A stretch of 64,000 nucleotides of DNA from Xestospongia bergquistia (GCA_963965975.1 OZ014420.1:312501-376500), one strand, 5' to 3'; positions 51,433 through 64,000 are shown, counted from the stretch's first letter. The notes: generated by a model not told the origin, from the letters alone. Program-made: numbers and translations.

Positions 51433-54400
51433 ATGTCCAGTAATTATGGATACGGTTACAATAACTACCCTACTTCATATTCCGGATATCAGTATGGTAT
51501 GATGCCTTCTGGACTGCCCCCACAACCGTCTCCACCTCCATCAACTCAACCAGCAGTGGGATATGGTCAACAACACTCATATAGTTACTACTCAAATACA
51601 TCATCACACCCAGCTCAACCTGGAACAGTCCAATCGTCACATCACTACAGTCAATATGTTAGTTAGTATTTATAATAGTTGATAAATAATATTATTATTT
51701 ATTTAGACTAGCCAACCAAGTCAAACTGGTCAATCCTCTGGCTACAACTATACTGGTTATCAAGGCTATTCACGACCACCTACCACATATCCTCCATATT
51801 ATTCAACTGTGCTTCAGTCTGCAACCACGCCCACTACTACCAACTCATCCTCTGTCTCATATCCATCATATTATTTAAAACAATCTCAAGGTGGCTCTAA
51901 TTTTAATACGCAGCAGTCTCAACCTGATGCATATGCTTATCAGACTCAGACTGGTTCCTATTCCAGTTCATATCCACAAACTGGTACCTATTCTTACTAT
52001 CAATCCACAAAACCATATACAGGTGCCTCATCAAGTTATGGAAGTTCCTCTTCTCAAACTTTGTCTTCCATTACACCTCAACAGCAAAAAGTAATACAAC
52101 AATATGTACAACAAAAGAAAAATTTCTTAAAAAAGAAAAATTATGAACCTCAACAAGAATATTATTGTGAAACATGCAAAGTAGGATGTGGGTCAGCTCT
52201 GGTGAGTTTAAAGGATGTTAATTTGATATTATCTAGTTTGTTTCTTCCCTAGACTTTTAAGACTCATGTGGAAGGCAAAAATCATAAGAAGCGATTGCAG
52301 TTGTTAGCAAAAATATCTTCCAGTGACGATTCTAATCAATTTAAATGTGAAGTTTGTGAAGTCACATGTTCCAATAAAGACAGCTATCAAGCTCATATCA
52401 GAGGCAATAAACACATTAAAACAGTCAACCTATTTCGACGTCTTGGCAAACCCCTCCCAGCCATGACAAATGCAGTCCCTCAAGATGATGGTAGTGTGCA
52501 AGTTACTGGTCCAAGAATAACATTTGTTGGCGGAAAAAAACTAAGTTCTACTGGTTTGCTCATTAATAAGGAAATGGATGGAATGCAAGTGTATCCACCT
52601 GGGGCACCAAAACCGAAAGAAGGTACTTTTAATTATATGGGTGTGGTTTTAATGTCTTCGTTATAATAGAGAAGAAATCTGAAGTGATATTATCTAATGA
52701 TGATATAGATACAGTAAATGTGGAACCTGTAGGTATGTGATTGTGGGTGTGGTCAGAGTAGGTGGGGTTCTGTTTCTAATTAGGTGAACATCTGGTAAAG
52801 AGTATCAAGAACGATTCACGATCTCCATTATCTTCATATTACTGTGAGCTGTGTGAATGTTTCTTTAATGATGAGTTTGCTAAAACAATGCATTGTAAAG
52901 GACGAAGACATCGACTAAATTACAAGGTCAGCAAGACTTGGAGAATTTAGACTGTTTTACTAAATCACATATAATTATAGAAAAAATATCAGCCTGATCT
53001 CAAAGTTGAGCTGCCAAAATCACAGGTAAAGTCAATGCAAAAAAGGCGGCAAAAATGGGCAGAGTTGAAAGGAGCCAAACAAGGCTCTAAAGAAGATAGT
53101 GTGGCAAAGACAGGTGCCAAAGTAGACTTGAATAAACTTCGGCAACAAGAAGCAGCTGCATTAGCAGCATTTCAATCAGGAGGAAGTGGAAATGATAAGG
53201 TATGTCATCTTCGTATCTGAGAGGTATCACTTTTCTTAATAAATATAGAGAGGAGGTTATGTTGCTTATGATTATTACAGGGGCTACCCCCCTCCAGGCC
53301 CTCCTCCACATTTTGGATATGAATCAGACTGGGGACCAGGTTGGGACGAATCTGTGGGAATGGTAAGTCAATCAAGTTTTTTTTTAATGTTCTATTTCCT
53401 GATCTTGTTAGCCAAGAAACCCAATGGATGATAAAATAATTTCTAGTAAACATGGCCTCCTCTATCCTACTGAATCTGAGGTTTGAACACCTTCTTTTTA
53501 GCTGGTTTTATACTTTCTTTTCTAGTTTAAAGCTGTTCAAAAGGTTGTTCAAGACATTGAGAAAGGCCTCAAACTGGTCTCTGATGACTTCCTTTTAGAA
53601 AAATGTAGACGGTGAGTATCCTGAGATGCACTATAAATATCCAATGTTTTACTAACAATTTACTGTCATGCATTTTGTCATTTAGTATTGCTTCTGAAAG
53701 AAATGAAAGTGTAAAGTAAGTTTTTAATTCAGTTGTTTATCAATCATATGACTATCATGTGACACTTAGCGATGTAGATGTAAAAAAGCACGAATCATTA
53801 AGTAAGTTTTATAAATTTTAAACAAAAACGTCTAACTCCACCCACCAGGACAAATCAAAGGTGTGATGAGAGTAGGATTGTTAGCGAGAGAGATGATTTT
53901 AAGAGGAGACCTCAGTGTAGAACTTGTACTAATGTGTGCAAGTACGTGTCTGTCCATTTTTACTTTGTCTGTCCATTTTATTACCTATATCACAGATAAA
54001 CCTACAAAAGAACAATTACATGAAGTATCGGAAAACTTGCCTGCTAAACTTGCTGTGGGCAATGTTTGTATATTTCAGGATATTATTTGTAATCTCTATA
54101 GGTTTCTGCCTTGCCAGAACAGACTTATCATGTGACAGCTGACCCAAGGAAGGCGGGGCTAATGATTATCTCTACTATCGAAGACTGTACTGTCACTGTT
54201 ACTGCTACTTTTACATCAACCATGATGAGAGAGGAGGAACAGTCGAATGACGAAACTGAAGGTATTATAAAACAATCACTGCCATTTTTAAGGCAATGAA
54301 AATGTTATGTCTGGCTCTTTAATAAAAAAATCAAAAGAATTTTAGTAGTTTTTTTAAACAGCTTTATTCATACAATTGTTCATAAAAGTCGGAGCATTAT

Positions 54401-55447
54401 TTTGTGTTATTCTCTTGTCTGTTCGTAGCCGATATTAAAACTGGTGTACTTGATAAAACGAGTTGTTTGGCTGCTCTGGCAGCCCTTCGTCGTACAAAAT
54501 GGTTCCAGGTTCGCTAAACAACAAGATACCCTCCCCCTTCCCATTCATTCCATTGGACTCAAGCTCAATCCATCGAGAGTGTCTGGGCACCTGTTGCTAG
54601 TAGAGTTGACAGACTTATCCTGTCAGCTCTATTGGCTTGCAATGTATTTTCAATCAAATACATTGTTTATTGGTTGTTATATTATACATGTATTATAATA
54701 TGTATATATATACATGTATACTTTAACATGTACATGTATATTAATACATGTATAAAAAATAATATACTATATATAGTTGGTATAGATGGTATTTTATTAC
54801 AGCTGTTCATTTCTTATTAGGCCATGTGTCAAGGACTCCCTTCGTTTACTCTTGTTATGAGGGTATTATTAGATCTTACTCGCCGTAATCCTACTTGGTC
54901 TGTTTTGAATTGTTGGGTAAGGCAAAAAGAGGCGTTGCATCTGATGTGCTCGGCCCTTTTTTGTTATAGGTGTTGGAGTTGATTGTACAGAAATGTATCG
55001 TCAGTGCTAATCAAGAATTTACTCGTCCTGGTGATATTTTTAGACGATTTATAGAGTGTGTTGCATCGGGATTATTCCTGCCTGGTTTGTTTGTATTTCT
55101 CTCTTTATTAACTTGTTCTTTCTTGCTTTCTCTTCAGGCTATCCAGGTATATTTGATCCTTGTGAGAAGGGGACAGTTGATACAACAAGTTACTTGACTG
55201 CTCAGCAAAGAGCAGATTTGACGTTGTCTGCACAAGTAAGACTTACATTTTATTATTTTTTATATAAATATATTAGCATTTTCTTCGTTTGATTGCATTC
55301 AATCAACTTCATCTTGTCTTGGACATACTTCCACCTGATAACTATGGACCTTATAGTCTTGGAAAACAAGAGGTGGGGCTGGAAGACGAACGGGATGAGG
55401 AAGGAAGTCCTGACTCAACTAAGCGGCTCAAAGTAGCTGACTCATGA
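51433..55447 (+). CDS. ZFR: Zinc finger RNA-binding protein
   Basis: ZFR is a nuclear double-stranded-RNA-binding protein that shapes splicing and RNA handling and partners NF45-type DZF proteins. The ATG at 51433 (MSSNYGYGYNNYPTSYSGYQ) begins a low-complexity Tyr/Ser/Gln/Pro-rich N-terminus. Three U1-type zinc fingers follow: YYCETCKVGCGSALTFKTHV, FKCEVCEVTCSNKDSYQAHI and YYCELCECFFNDEFAKTMHC. The C-terminal DZF domain, a degenerate nucleotidyltransferase fold, includes SKHGLLYPTESEFKAVQKVV and GVMRVGLLAREMILRGDLSV, and continues through exons to RLKVADS and TGA at 55445-55447. At least 18 exons are read. It has the expected three-finger plus DZF architecture. Confidence 0.93.
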
Positions 55448-55627
55448 ATTGATGTTATTATATAAAGTGCTAACTATATCGCTATCCACAAAATATAATA
55501 TGTGGAATAATATTTTGCAAAAAAGGTATTATAGTTTCTTGCGGTTTTTAGCCACGCCCATTTGGATGGTGTTTGTAGAAAACGACATCCTTAATAGTGT
55601 TTCCGCGGACTGAAATTGTCAGTTATT

Positions 55628-57070
55628 ATGTTAGCTAATACTAAACCTTCTATCTCTGGGAGCAGTCTTAGTAGTAGTTGCAGCAGTGAAGATGGCGGTG
55701 CCTATAAAGATGTGAGAATAGCTGTTGTTGGTCAAGGAGGAGTAGGAAAATCTGGTAAACATTTTTTTATCATTTTACTATTGTGTCTATGATTATTAAC
55801 TATGATAGGAAAAAATTAGAAAAATGACCAAAATATATATGTTTATGGATTTATTATACAAACAAAGGATGTATATATAATGATATATATTTAATTGTCT
55901 TTTTTTCTTTCAAGCACTAATTGTACGATTTATCACAGGACGGTTCCTGCACACTTACAATCCTACATTAGGTACATAGTGTTATAAAATTTTATGCTAA
56001 AATATATTGACTCCCCATACACAGAGGACAAATATCATAAACACCTTCGTGTCGATGGAGAGAACTACCGGCTTTGTATCCTAGATACTGCTGGAGAGGT
56101 AGGCAAATATTAATTTTATAGAAATACTGAGTTATATAACTTAATTACCAATGTGGTCACTAATGCCCCAAGCAGTAAATTAGTAAATTTTTCAATCATA
56201 TCTATATCCCAGTGTTTTGACTGGATATGTTAGCTTTGTCTGATAATACATTGAAACCAATATAGTGTACATTATGTTGATAACCATTATATACTTGGTG
56301 GTTAATAACCACATACTATAAACAATAACATTGCTGTATCTTTGTTATATGAAAATGATATTGTTCACTAAAGAGGCAATTATGATTTGTTTGGTTATGA
56401 CTTATTGTATGTGGTTTGTAGTAGTATCATTATTATCATGTGATATTATGTTCACAGTTACTAAATTAGACAACATTACAATTTGAAAATGGTCTTTAAC
56501 AACTTTATATTCTTTTAGGATGACGCCCACATTAATTACTACTTCAGTTTTTCACATGTTCTTTTACTTCTTTTCTCTTTAAATGACCGCACCTCTTTAT
56601 TAAAAGCTTGCCAAATACGTCAAAAAGCAGACAGTCATTGGCATGGATCAAAGAGGATACCGTCTGTTCTTGTTGGGTGCAAAGGAGACATGATGAGAGA
56701 AGTAACCACATCAGAGGCTCTTGGTATTGCTAAAGAATTAGACTGTGGTTACGTGGAAACATCAGCAGCTGAAGGATATAATTGTGCACTGCCATTTAAA
56801 ACTGCTGTTAAAATGTACACACATTTATATACTGATCGTCAAGAGCTTCTTGACTCGGGTGACCACACCCACAAACACAGTAGAAATCTTATGCACAAAT
56901 GTAAAGTGTTATTAAGTCCAATAAAACGAGAATTGCGGGACTTTTCTCCTATTAGATTGGCAGCCAGAACACCAGAACCTGTCAGTAATGTGTCTACTCC
57001 GAGACTAGCTCCCTCTCCTCTGAGTGGACCAACTGACTCCATCACAATTACCGTCAGTATGGAAGGTTGA
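55628..57070 (+). CDS. Atypical Ras-like small GTPase
   Basis: The ATG at 55628 starts a Ser-rich N-terminal extension (MLANTKPSISGSSLSSSCSS), then the GTPase core: G1 GQGGVGKSALIVRFITGRF, effector region YNPTLED, and G3 LDTAGED. The residue after the DTAG glycine is Glu instead of the catalytic Gln, and switch II reads DDAHINYYFSFSHVLLLLFS, unlike Ras. G4 is GCKGDM in place of NKxD, and G5 is ETSAAEG. The C-terminal ~80 residues form a basic, Ser/Pro-rich tail ending ITITVSMEG with no CAAX box. It falls in the broad Ras/RERG/RASL group, but low GTP hydrolysis and altered base recognition are likely. Five exons, the last from 56520 to TGA 57068-57070. Confidence 0.8.
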
Positions 57071-57354
57071 TTGTCATCAAATTAATATTTTGTTTTATTT
57101 TTGTTAATTTTATAAAAGTAACAATTACTGACAGTTTCATTGTATTATGTATTAAAAATTGTTTGAAACAAAGGATAAAAGTACATCAAAATCTTTAATA
57201 GAATTTGAAATTTTCTACTGAATAAATGTTTCCTTTATTTTCCACTTTTTACATGACAATGGAAAATATTAACACACTGTTGACGGATTACAATAATGAT
57301 TACATTTATAAATCAATTGAGTGTTTAGGATGCCCTTCAGGTTGCTGTAGAGTT
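57071..57354. other. Convergent spacer, GTPase / UNC13
   Basis: 3' flanks only. At its right edge and running into the coding end of UNC13, about 57328-57380 carries a roughly 34-bp imperfect duplication (TTAGGATGMCCYTTCAGG...GCTGTAG). Confidence 0.45.
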
Positions 57355-60300
57355 TTAGGATGACCCTTCAGGTCGCTGTAGGTTTTTCAAGATAACAAAA
57401 TCACGAGCTACTTCATCGTTATGTCGGAGAGCTAAAATAGTTAAAAAAGCACGTGCTCGCTCGTTAAAAACAAATGAATGACAAAGATCAACTGTATAGA
57501 ACTTGCTGCGATGAATGGTCTCAAAAGGTGCACTACCAACGCCCAAAACTTGCTCTGTCCCCATAAGTGGTTTATGCTTGACGGCAACTTGGACTTCACA
57601 CATTTCAGTTGGAGGTAATGTGCTGAAATGGGTGAACGAAAGCAAAAATGGACAATGGACATATAAATTAAAGACAGATGGACAAAATGAATCAATAAAT
57701 GACTCAGACTTACAATTTAAAGGTCTGGTTAAATTCTGTCGTAGTACCGGAACTTGTGATGAAACGAAATTTACCAAAATTCTGACAATTTGGAAATATG
57801 AAATTCAATTCAACATGAACCTTCAAATGAGCTAAAAAAACAAACAATTAATAGAATATTGAATGAATTGAGTGTATCTTACAATGCTGCAATGACTGGA
57901 TGTTGTCAGCACTAATAACTAAACATTACATAATATAATAACATTATTGTTGTACTTATAGTTACCTCTAATGGTACCATCCACACCTCCTGATGCAGGA
58001 CGACGCGAAAGGTTCATTTCCAATGATACTTGACCAAAGGTTTCATGACTGTCTGGTACTTCAACTAAAATAAAACAAACTTTCAGTTTTTGTCTGTCTG
58101 TCTCTCTGTCTATAACTGTCTGTCTGTCTGTCTCTCCATCTATAACTGTCTGTCTGTCTGTCTGTCTGTCTCTCTGTCTTACTCTCACATATTATTACCA
58201 TTTCCTCCAGCATTTTTTAAAACTTCCATAATTAACCCTTCAGTAGGTTGACGGTAAAGTTTAGTGATTGCTTTCATTTGCTTCACATTACGATCTAACG
58301 TAGACTCCTTGACACCAACATTATCATCTAAAAAGAAGTCCTAATATCAGGTAACAAGACAGTTGATAAATTAGAACAAGTTGCTATGACAACCTTGAGT
58401 TGGTCAATCACATGATCCATTATTGCACACTGTCTCTGATTATAGTGAACACTTTTAAAGACAAGCTCTTGTTCTTTGACAGATGTGAGAGCAGGAGTTT
58501 TAGGAAGTAACATTAACTGAAGTCCTTCCATAACAATATACCAGAGCTCCTAAGAAAAGGTCAATAAGAGCAATCTGAAGGTTTGTTAAGACAAATAATC
58601 ACCTTGATTAATTTAGGCAAAATTGTATTCTTCTCACTGACTTTACCAATAGTTTTTGCGCTAGATATATCATAAGAGTTGAACTATTTTATAAAATATA
58701 TCTTACCGAAGAAACAATGCATCCAAAACAGGCTCAATCATAGCTTTAGCATCTTCACGATTTGAAGGACCCTGAGCCTTAAGTCTGTAGTCCAGAAAAA
58801 CATTTTATAAAGTACTATATTTAACATACTTGATAATATCATCCTGAAGTTGTCTCATTGATGCCCATATACTACTCTTCTCACTAGAAATATGTACAAA
58901 GAGTAATACAAGAGAATGATGTGGTCATTAATGTTACCAGTTAATTACAAATGGGCACCAAGAATTGAGTTGTTTTCCCAAAATAGTTTGAAGGTCATTT
59001 AATTCATCAGTACACTCTTCCCCTGCATCCTAACCAAAAAGAGTGTTTGATGAAGGACAATATATTGACTTGCCTCTTTTCCTCCCATTGCTTCATAAAG
59101 ACTTTGCGTACCAAATCTGATGAATTGTAAGTTATTGAGAAGCATACACATCTTATTAAACAAATCATTAGATGAACACTAGTAAACATAGCATACCACA
59201 CTTAATTCTCCACGGGAATTTGGTATTTCAACTGACACTAGATCAATGTAATGTATTATTAGTGATTTCACAATCTAAAACAGAGGATGTTAGCATCACA
59301 TAAGACATGGTTTGAACAAACCTTTGCGTAGCTAGCTGAATATGCATGCCTGAGTGCTGGAAGACCACCATCTAAACCATGAGTAACTTCTTGGCCCTGC
59401 AAATTGATTGGATAATATGTCATGTGATTGTCACATGATGCACCTTATGGAAATAGACAAACATGTCGTAAGCAGATGAAGAAAATGTTTGGTCTTGATC
59501 CGGTTGGAAACGATTTCCTTTGTCATGTTCCCAGCCATTGTTAACAAAATTAAGAGCACCTTGCTGGAAGTCTTGTATCCAGTATTTGACAGCTGGTTCA
59601 AACCAAAATGGATAGTCTAGAGGTACAATTGACTCTTGAAATTTGTGCACTTTTTCTTCATAATATTTCTTTATCTAAAGAGATAAGTTATTTTATATGT
59701 ACATATAATTATATTTCTCACTGTCATCATGAGATGGATAGCCTCAATTGGTGGAAATACATGAAGATTGTCCTCAACTGAAGGAAGAAAAGAGAGTATA
59801 CTTAATTATTAAAGAGAATTTAAAGTATAATACCTTTAAATAAGTCTTGAATTGTGACTTTAAATTCATCCCACAATTGAAGCGTTGAAGTAACTTCAAG
59901 GTTGAATTCACAAAAACTAAAATAAAAGAAGATAGTCTCGTGTCCATTCCAACTAGATTTCATACTTTCAGACCTTTTAATTAGAGGCTGATAAACTGTT
60001 CTGTCCTCAAAGACTACTGAACTCATAATTCTTAATAAATCATAATAAAATTGATATGGAGGTCTTGATTTATCCAAAGCTGGATGTCCTTGATGATTTT
60101 CTGGGACTAAATCTTGTAAGATTTCATCAAACGTTGTCTTCACACTCTCCTATTTTTCCCAAAAAAACGTACAGTAAACATAAAATACAACAAAAAATAT
60201 AGCAAAAATATTCATGACCCGGACGTGATTTGAACACGCAACCTTCTGATCTGGAGTCAGACGCGCTACCGTTGCGCCACCGAGTCATTACTGATTAGCA

Positions 60301-63300
60301 CTTTGGAAGTTGTCTAGTTTATAATAAAGATACCTTCATTGATTCCTCAATAATGCTTGACAATTTTTTGACTGTGTATTTAGCTTCCATTCCTATAACC
60401 TAAAAAAAAGTTGAATAAAGTAATTACACAGAAAGAAGAAAAAATGAGTTAGAGAGTATTCATTACCTGCATTTGAAATTCCAATACAGTTTTTAACAGC
60501 TGACAAGTGTCGGTCAACTCTTTTAACATGTTTTTATTTGAAACAGGGTACACCTCCTATATATGCATAGTTAACGGAGTTAATTATCAATTTAAATACT
60601 TACACGATAGCTCTGAAGATTGACACGAAGCAGTCCAAGTAATTTCTCTAACAAACTAGAAAATTTATCTCTCTGCAGAAAACAAAATTATTTTTATGAC
60701 AATCACAAAAATTTGGACCTACATCATAATTTGAGGCATCAAATATTTCCACCATCAACTTTTGCAGGCCAATACCACGTACTGCATTCTCTTCGGCACT
60801 GTGCATAAACATTCGCTGTTTCATATGGATCAACACATCATTCATCATTTTAAAACATTCCGGCAAAGAAGAGTGATTTACAAGAAGTTCAAAATGACTA
60901 CAAAAAGGAAAATTTATTGGACAATTGGAAAATATTAACACATACACCATTCCTCTGTATAATGGTTCAACCACATATCTCATAGCAAATTCATCAATAA
61001 TACGCTGAGCTTCATCAGGAAGAAACATAGGCATATCTTTGCTATCCTATATGTCACATGTAGATCACATGCAGATCATGTGATAATACATACTTGTGAA
61101 ATAGGTACAAGTCCAATTTGTTGTCTGATATGACAGTGAAGAAACAGTTGCTGTAATAAAGAAATATCATGTGACTTACATGCGTGAATCACATGATCAA
61201 ACCTTATGAAGCAATGAATACATCGTATGATAAGGAGCTATGAGAAATTCTCCATCGATTATAGAAGAAAGATTTAGTTGTATTGATCCAGAAACAACAC
61301 ATTGTTCAGTACGTTTCTCTGAAAGAAATAATGACAATATTATCAATTCAAGATGTGGTGATCAATATTTAAACTCTCATGAGATTATGTCATTATGACC
61401 TAACTTATATTTACTAAAAATAGTAACACATATAAATTTGTTCACTTACCTAGTTTGTACCAAATATTACTGCCTGCTCCAAGTCGTAAGACTTCAATAA
61501 TTTTTTCACCGAGAAATTGGTCACCTTCTGATGTCAACATGTGTGTGAGTTTACTCAATGTAGTATGTTTTTCATTCCTAGTTATTAAATAGTAGTTATT
61601 AAATGTATATGGACTAATCATATAGTCATTAATTAGAATGGACAGACAGCTTACCAGACTCTAATTTTAATTGGTTCCAAAAGGTTATGACATTCACTAA
61701 AAATAACGTCACATGACAGTCATATGATTATCACATGAGTCACACTCACAATTGAAACTCTTCGTTCCAATGAGGAGTACCATGTTCTTTAAAAATTTTA
61801 GTACGCTTCTTCTCACCACCAACATCCACTGACACATATATTCGTCTTTCTGGATAGATGAAGACCACACCCACTAATAATTGTAATTAAGACAAAAATC
61901 ATTATACCTAACGTGTCAGCATTTAATGCTAATCCTTGAGCAGCAATAACTGAAAACAAACAAAATTGTTATCATCCCATCTTTCCATTACCATTAGTAT
62001 ATCTATTTATCCATTACCTTTAATTTTAATTAGAGCAGAAAATTTACAAGCCATATCTCTTATATTTGAGGAGGCTTCACTGATAATAGTTGTGTTTTCA
62101 GTTTCAGATATAGAAAATGCAGCTCTGTGTAAACATAACTCAACATAAAGTAAACATGATAATACTATCTCACCTCAAAAGTTCAAACTGATCTTTATTT
62201 TTACGTAATGTGTTTTTCATAGCATCTGTGATAGCCATCAAGTGAGATTCTTGGATAGATGAGGCATTGTCCCCTCTTACTAGAAATGGAATGCACAATT
62301 TACCATTTGTATGTTAAGATTGTCAACATACTATGAAAGCAGTCGTTTTTTGCTGACGTAGCACATTTCTTGTGTAAGTTTTTCCCACATCCTTTAGTAT
62401 ATTATAAAGATAGAGTGTGACATTAGGAACTTACGTTGACATTGTACGCCTTGTCTAGCAAGTCCATATATAAAGTTTTCACATTCTCCACAGTATGTTG
62501 GTGACCTAAAAGATTTTTCTACAAATTGATGAGCATGAAGGTCTAGAGAGAGAGAGAGGGAGAGGGAGAGAAAGAGAGGTGAGTGAGTAAAGAGATACAA
62601 ACATACTAGCTGCTGGGTAAATCATGGCCCTTAATGTTCTCTTGTATACATGAATTCTCTAATAAACAAAACACAACTATTTTGAAAGTAGAAAATTGAG
62701 AATTAACTCACAAAATCTTCATCAATGGTATCTCTAACAGCATAAACATTTTCTCTACTCCTTTGTCGATTAAACAACCGTCTTGCACCCTACAATAAAA
62801 CATTCTATTTGCTACTACTGGTAAGAGAGGGAGAGAGAAAACAATAAATGACGTACACATGTTTCTGAAAAAGCCACCAAACCAACATCTTCTTCAACAG
62901 ACTGTTCAATTTTTTTGAGTCCTTGCAAATGATTAACACTAAATTAAGAAACAAATCACTAATGAATACAACAAGAAAGAAAGAGAAACAGAAAATCAAC
63001 ACAACACAACAGCTACCGTGTTTTTCTCCAATCAGAACGACGTTTAACTATAGCAGTTTCTTCATCTAACATTGCCATATTCAACTAAACTTATATACAA
63101 TACACAATCACTCTACTAGCAGCTCTCTCTCTCTCTATATATATATAGTCAGTCAGTTAGACTACTTTTTGCTTTATATACACAAATATTTGTTTGTTTG
63201 TCTATTCATGCAAAAACTAGATTAAGTAAACAAAAACATTGCTACAGATCATATGTTTGTATGTCGTCTCAATGTGTGTCTTTCTGTCAATGAAATATGC

Positions 63301-64000
63301 AGTGCCACACCCCCTCTTTAACCACACCCATACTCACAGTAGTGCTAAAGATGATGTTTCTGTTCTTGGTTTGTTACTGGTATTCTCTAATGCCTTCATC
63401 TGTTGGATCATGTGATAGTCACATGGTTTGACATGCAATATCTACTTACCTTTCTTTGAAATGCTGGTTTATCTAGAATACTTTGCCATCTCTCTTTAGC
63501 AGACATTTTGTGCTTTGATGTTTCATCATCATCTTCAGCAAAAGACACAGTCTTCAGACCACGTGATGACATTTTTTTAGTAAATTCTGATTGTTTTTTC
63601 TCAACTTCATCAGGATACTGGTAGGTCCCAGGAGCTTCATCAGGAACAGGTAATGACTTGTTATACAACTTGTCTTCTTGTTGACTCAAAGTGTTAACCT
63701 GTTACAAAGATGATAAGTAGTGGGTGTGGTCATAATTAAAGGAATTGACCTCTTTCTCTAATTGTGTATGTAACGCGTTTAATTTCTTTTCTAGTAACTC
63801 TAACTCTTTGGCTGGAATATCTATGAGAGAGAGAGAGAGAGAGAGAGAGATCAATAATGTAAATCAAAATGACTTACTTTTTGGCAGTTTGAAATGTGCA
63901 TCAAGCTGCAATTTATGATGAGTTTTTGATATTTCTGTGGGAGTTTGTAATTCAAGATTGTACCATTCACCTTCAGATTGCTTGAAAATATAAGAAAAAA
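57355..64000 (-). CDS. UNC13: UNC13 synaptic-type priming protein (5' partial)
   Basis: UNC13/Munc13 proteins prime secretory vesicles by opening syntaxin. Read from the right edge: EGEWYNLELQTPTEI, a coiled coil (ELELLEKKLNALHTQLEKE), a linker with AKERWQSILDKPAFQRK, a C1 domain (62330-62545) with HAHQFVEKSFRSPTYCGEC and CGKNLHKKCATSAKNDCF, and a C2B domain (about 61470-61960). The large MUN region follows over 58200-61300, including PLDYPFWFEPAVKYWIQDFQ. The C-terminal C2 ends LALRHNDEVARDFVILKN, with stop TAA at 57355-57357. All C1 metal ligands are present, so diacylglycerol response is plausible. The C2B lacks the usual calcium-binding aspartates (see findings). A tRNA gene sits in one intron. 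The 5' end is beyond the window. Confidence 0.93.
58090..58180. repeat. (GTCT)n microsatellite in an UNC13 intron
   Basis: Several GTCT/GTCTCT runs broken by TATAACTGTCTG, near the intron boundary with the exon encoding VPDSHETFGQVSLEMNLSRR. Confidence 0.85.
60204..60208 (-). terminator. Pol III T-run terminator of tRNA-Trp
   Basis: Five consecutive T on the minus strand a few bases past the tRNA 3' end, the standard RNA polymerase III stop signal. Confidence 0.8.
60215..60286 (-). tRNA. trnW-CCA: tRNA-Trp (CCA anticodon)
   Basis: On the minus strand the 72-nt sequence starts GACTCGGTGGCGCAACGGTA and has anticodon loop CTCCAGA, giving anticodon CCA. It carries the A box (TGGCGCAACGG) and the B box (GTTCAAATC). 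The 7-bp acceptor stem (GACTCGG/CCGGGTC) pairs fully with one G-U, and the discriminator is A. The sequence is close to animal tRNA-Trp throughout. A run of five T (60204-60208 on the plus strand as A) follows 7-11 bases downstream as a Pol III terminator. It is nested in an UNC13 intron in the same orientation. Confidence 0.96.
62544..62577. repeat. GA-rich microsatellite in an UNC13 intron
   Basis: GAGAGAGAGAGGGAGAGGGA-type purine run directly next to the exon that encodes the first half of the C1 domain. On the gene strand it is the polypyrimidine tract of the acceptor. Confidence 0.8.
63126..63150. repeat. CT/TA simple repeat
   Basis: CTCTCTCTCTCTC followed by TATATATATA within an UNC13 intron. 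Confidence 0.8.
63827..63850. repeat. (GA)n microsatellite
   Basis: A pure GA run of about 24 bases inside an UNC13 intron. Confidence 0.9.

Noticed and set aside
54632..54820. Hydrophobic open frame at 54632-54820
   Set aside because: It lies in a ZFR intron and is made of TATACATG-type repeats; the real next exon begins after the acceptor near 54821.

Overview
The window is eukaryotic nuclear DNA from an early-branching animal. It is AT-rich, with short introns (about 45-150 bp, GT-AG), gene spacers that are often under 150 bp, and many genes in head-to-head pairs. The gene set is animal: an ASPP-type p53-binding protein, UNC13, ZFR, and Ig/TSP1/PLAC extracellular proteins. A demosponge such as Amphimedon is my best guess from the compactness and gene content. 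That is inference, not proof.

Layout. 1-14446: three tandem, same-strand genes for secreted proteins made of Ig domains, two TSP1 repeats and a C-terminal PLAC domain. The first is cut by the window start; the second and third are near-identical duplicates differing in Ig number (10 versus 7). 14801-18269: a many-exon helical protein I cannot name. 18330-18871: a CFAP141-like ciliary coiled-coil protein. 19079-21050: a small unknown protein head-to-head with glucosidase II beta. 21184-23540: ASPP. 23627-24124: a single-pass membrane protein. 24199-27285: ZnT5 zinc transporter, divergent from Misato (27694-29884). 30054-33397: a TAF1C-like Pol I factor candidate, divergent from ZNF593/Bud20 (33551-34147). 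34252-37150: a CAP/cofactor-C-like domain fused to a SIRT6/7-class sirtuin. 38109-41032: an ABC half-transporter with an unusual N-terminal extension. 41211-44357: PEX11 divergent from WDR93. 44374-46069: an unknown Ser/Pro-rich protein divergent from an intronless DUF1152 protein. 46171-50432: an RPRD2-like CID protein divergent from GALT. 50678-55447: an RPP14-like RNase P subunit divergent from ZFR. 55628-57070: an atypical Ras-like GTPase. 57355-64000: UNC13 (5' end outside the window), with tRNA-Trp(CCA) nested in an intron.

Most of these are independent housekeeping or cell-biology genes and form no operon or pathway. Points of interest are the Ig-TSP1-PLAC array, the CAP-sirtuin fusion, the ABC fusion, an UNC13 C2B domain without its calcium-binding aspartates, a possible 19-nt intron in Misato, a 75-78 bp inverted-repeat element at divergent promoters, and a recurring paired TCACATGA motif in introns and spacers. 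All exon models are hand-made from splice signals and reading frame; terminal coordinates are coding ends, not transcript ends.
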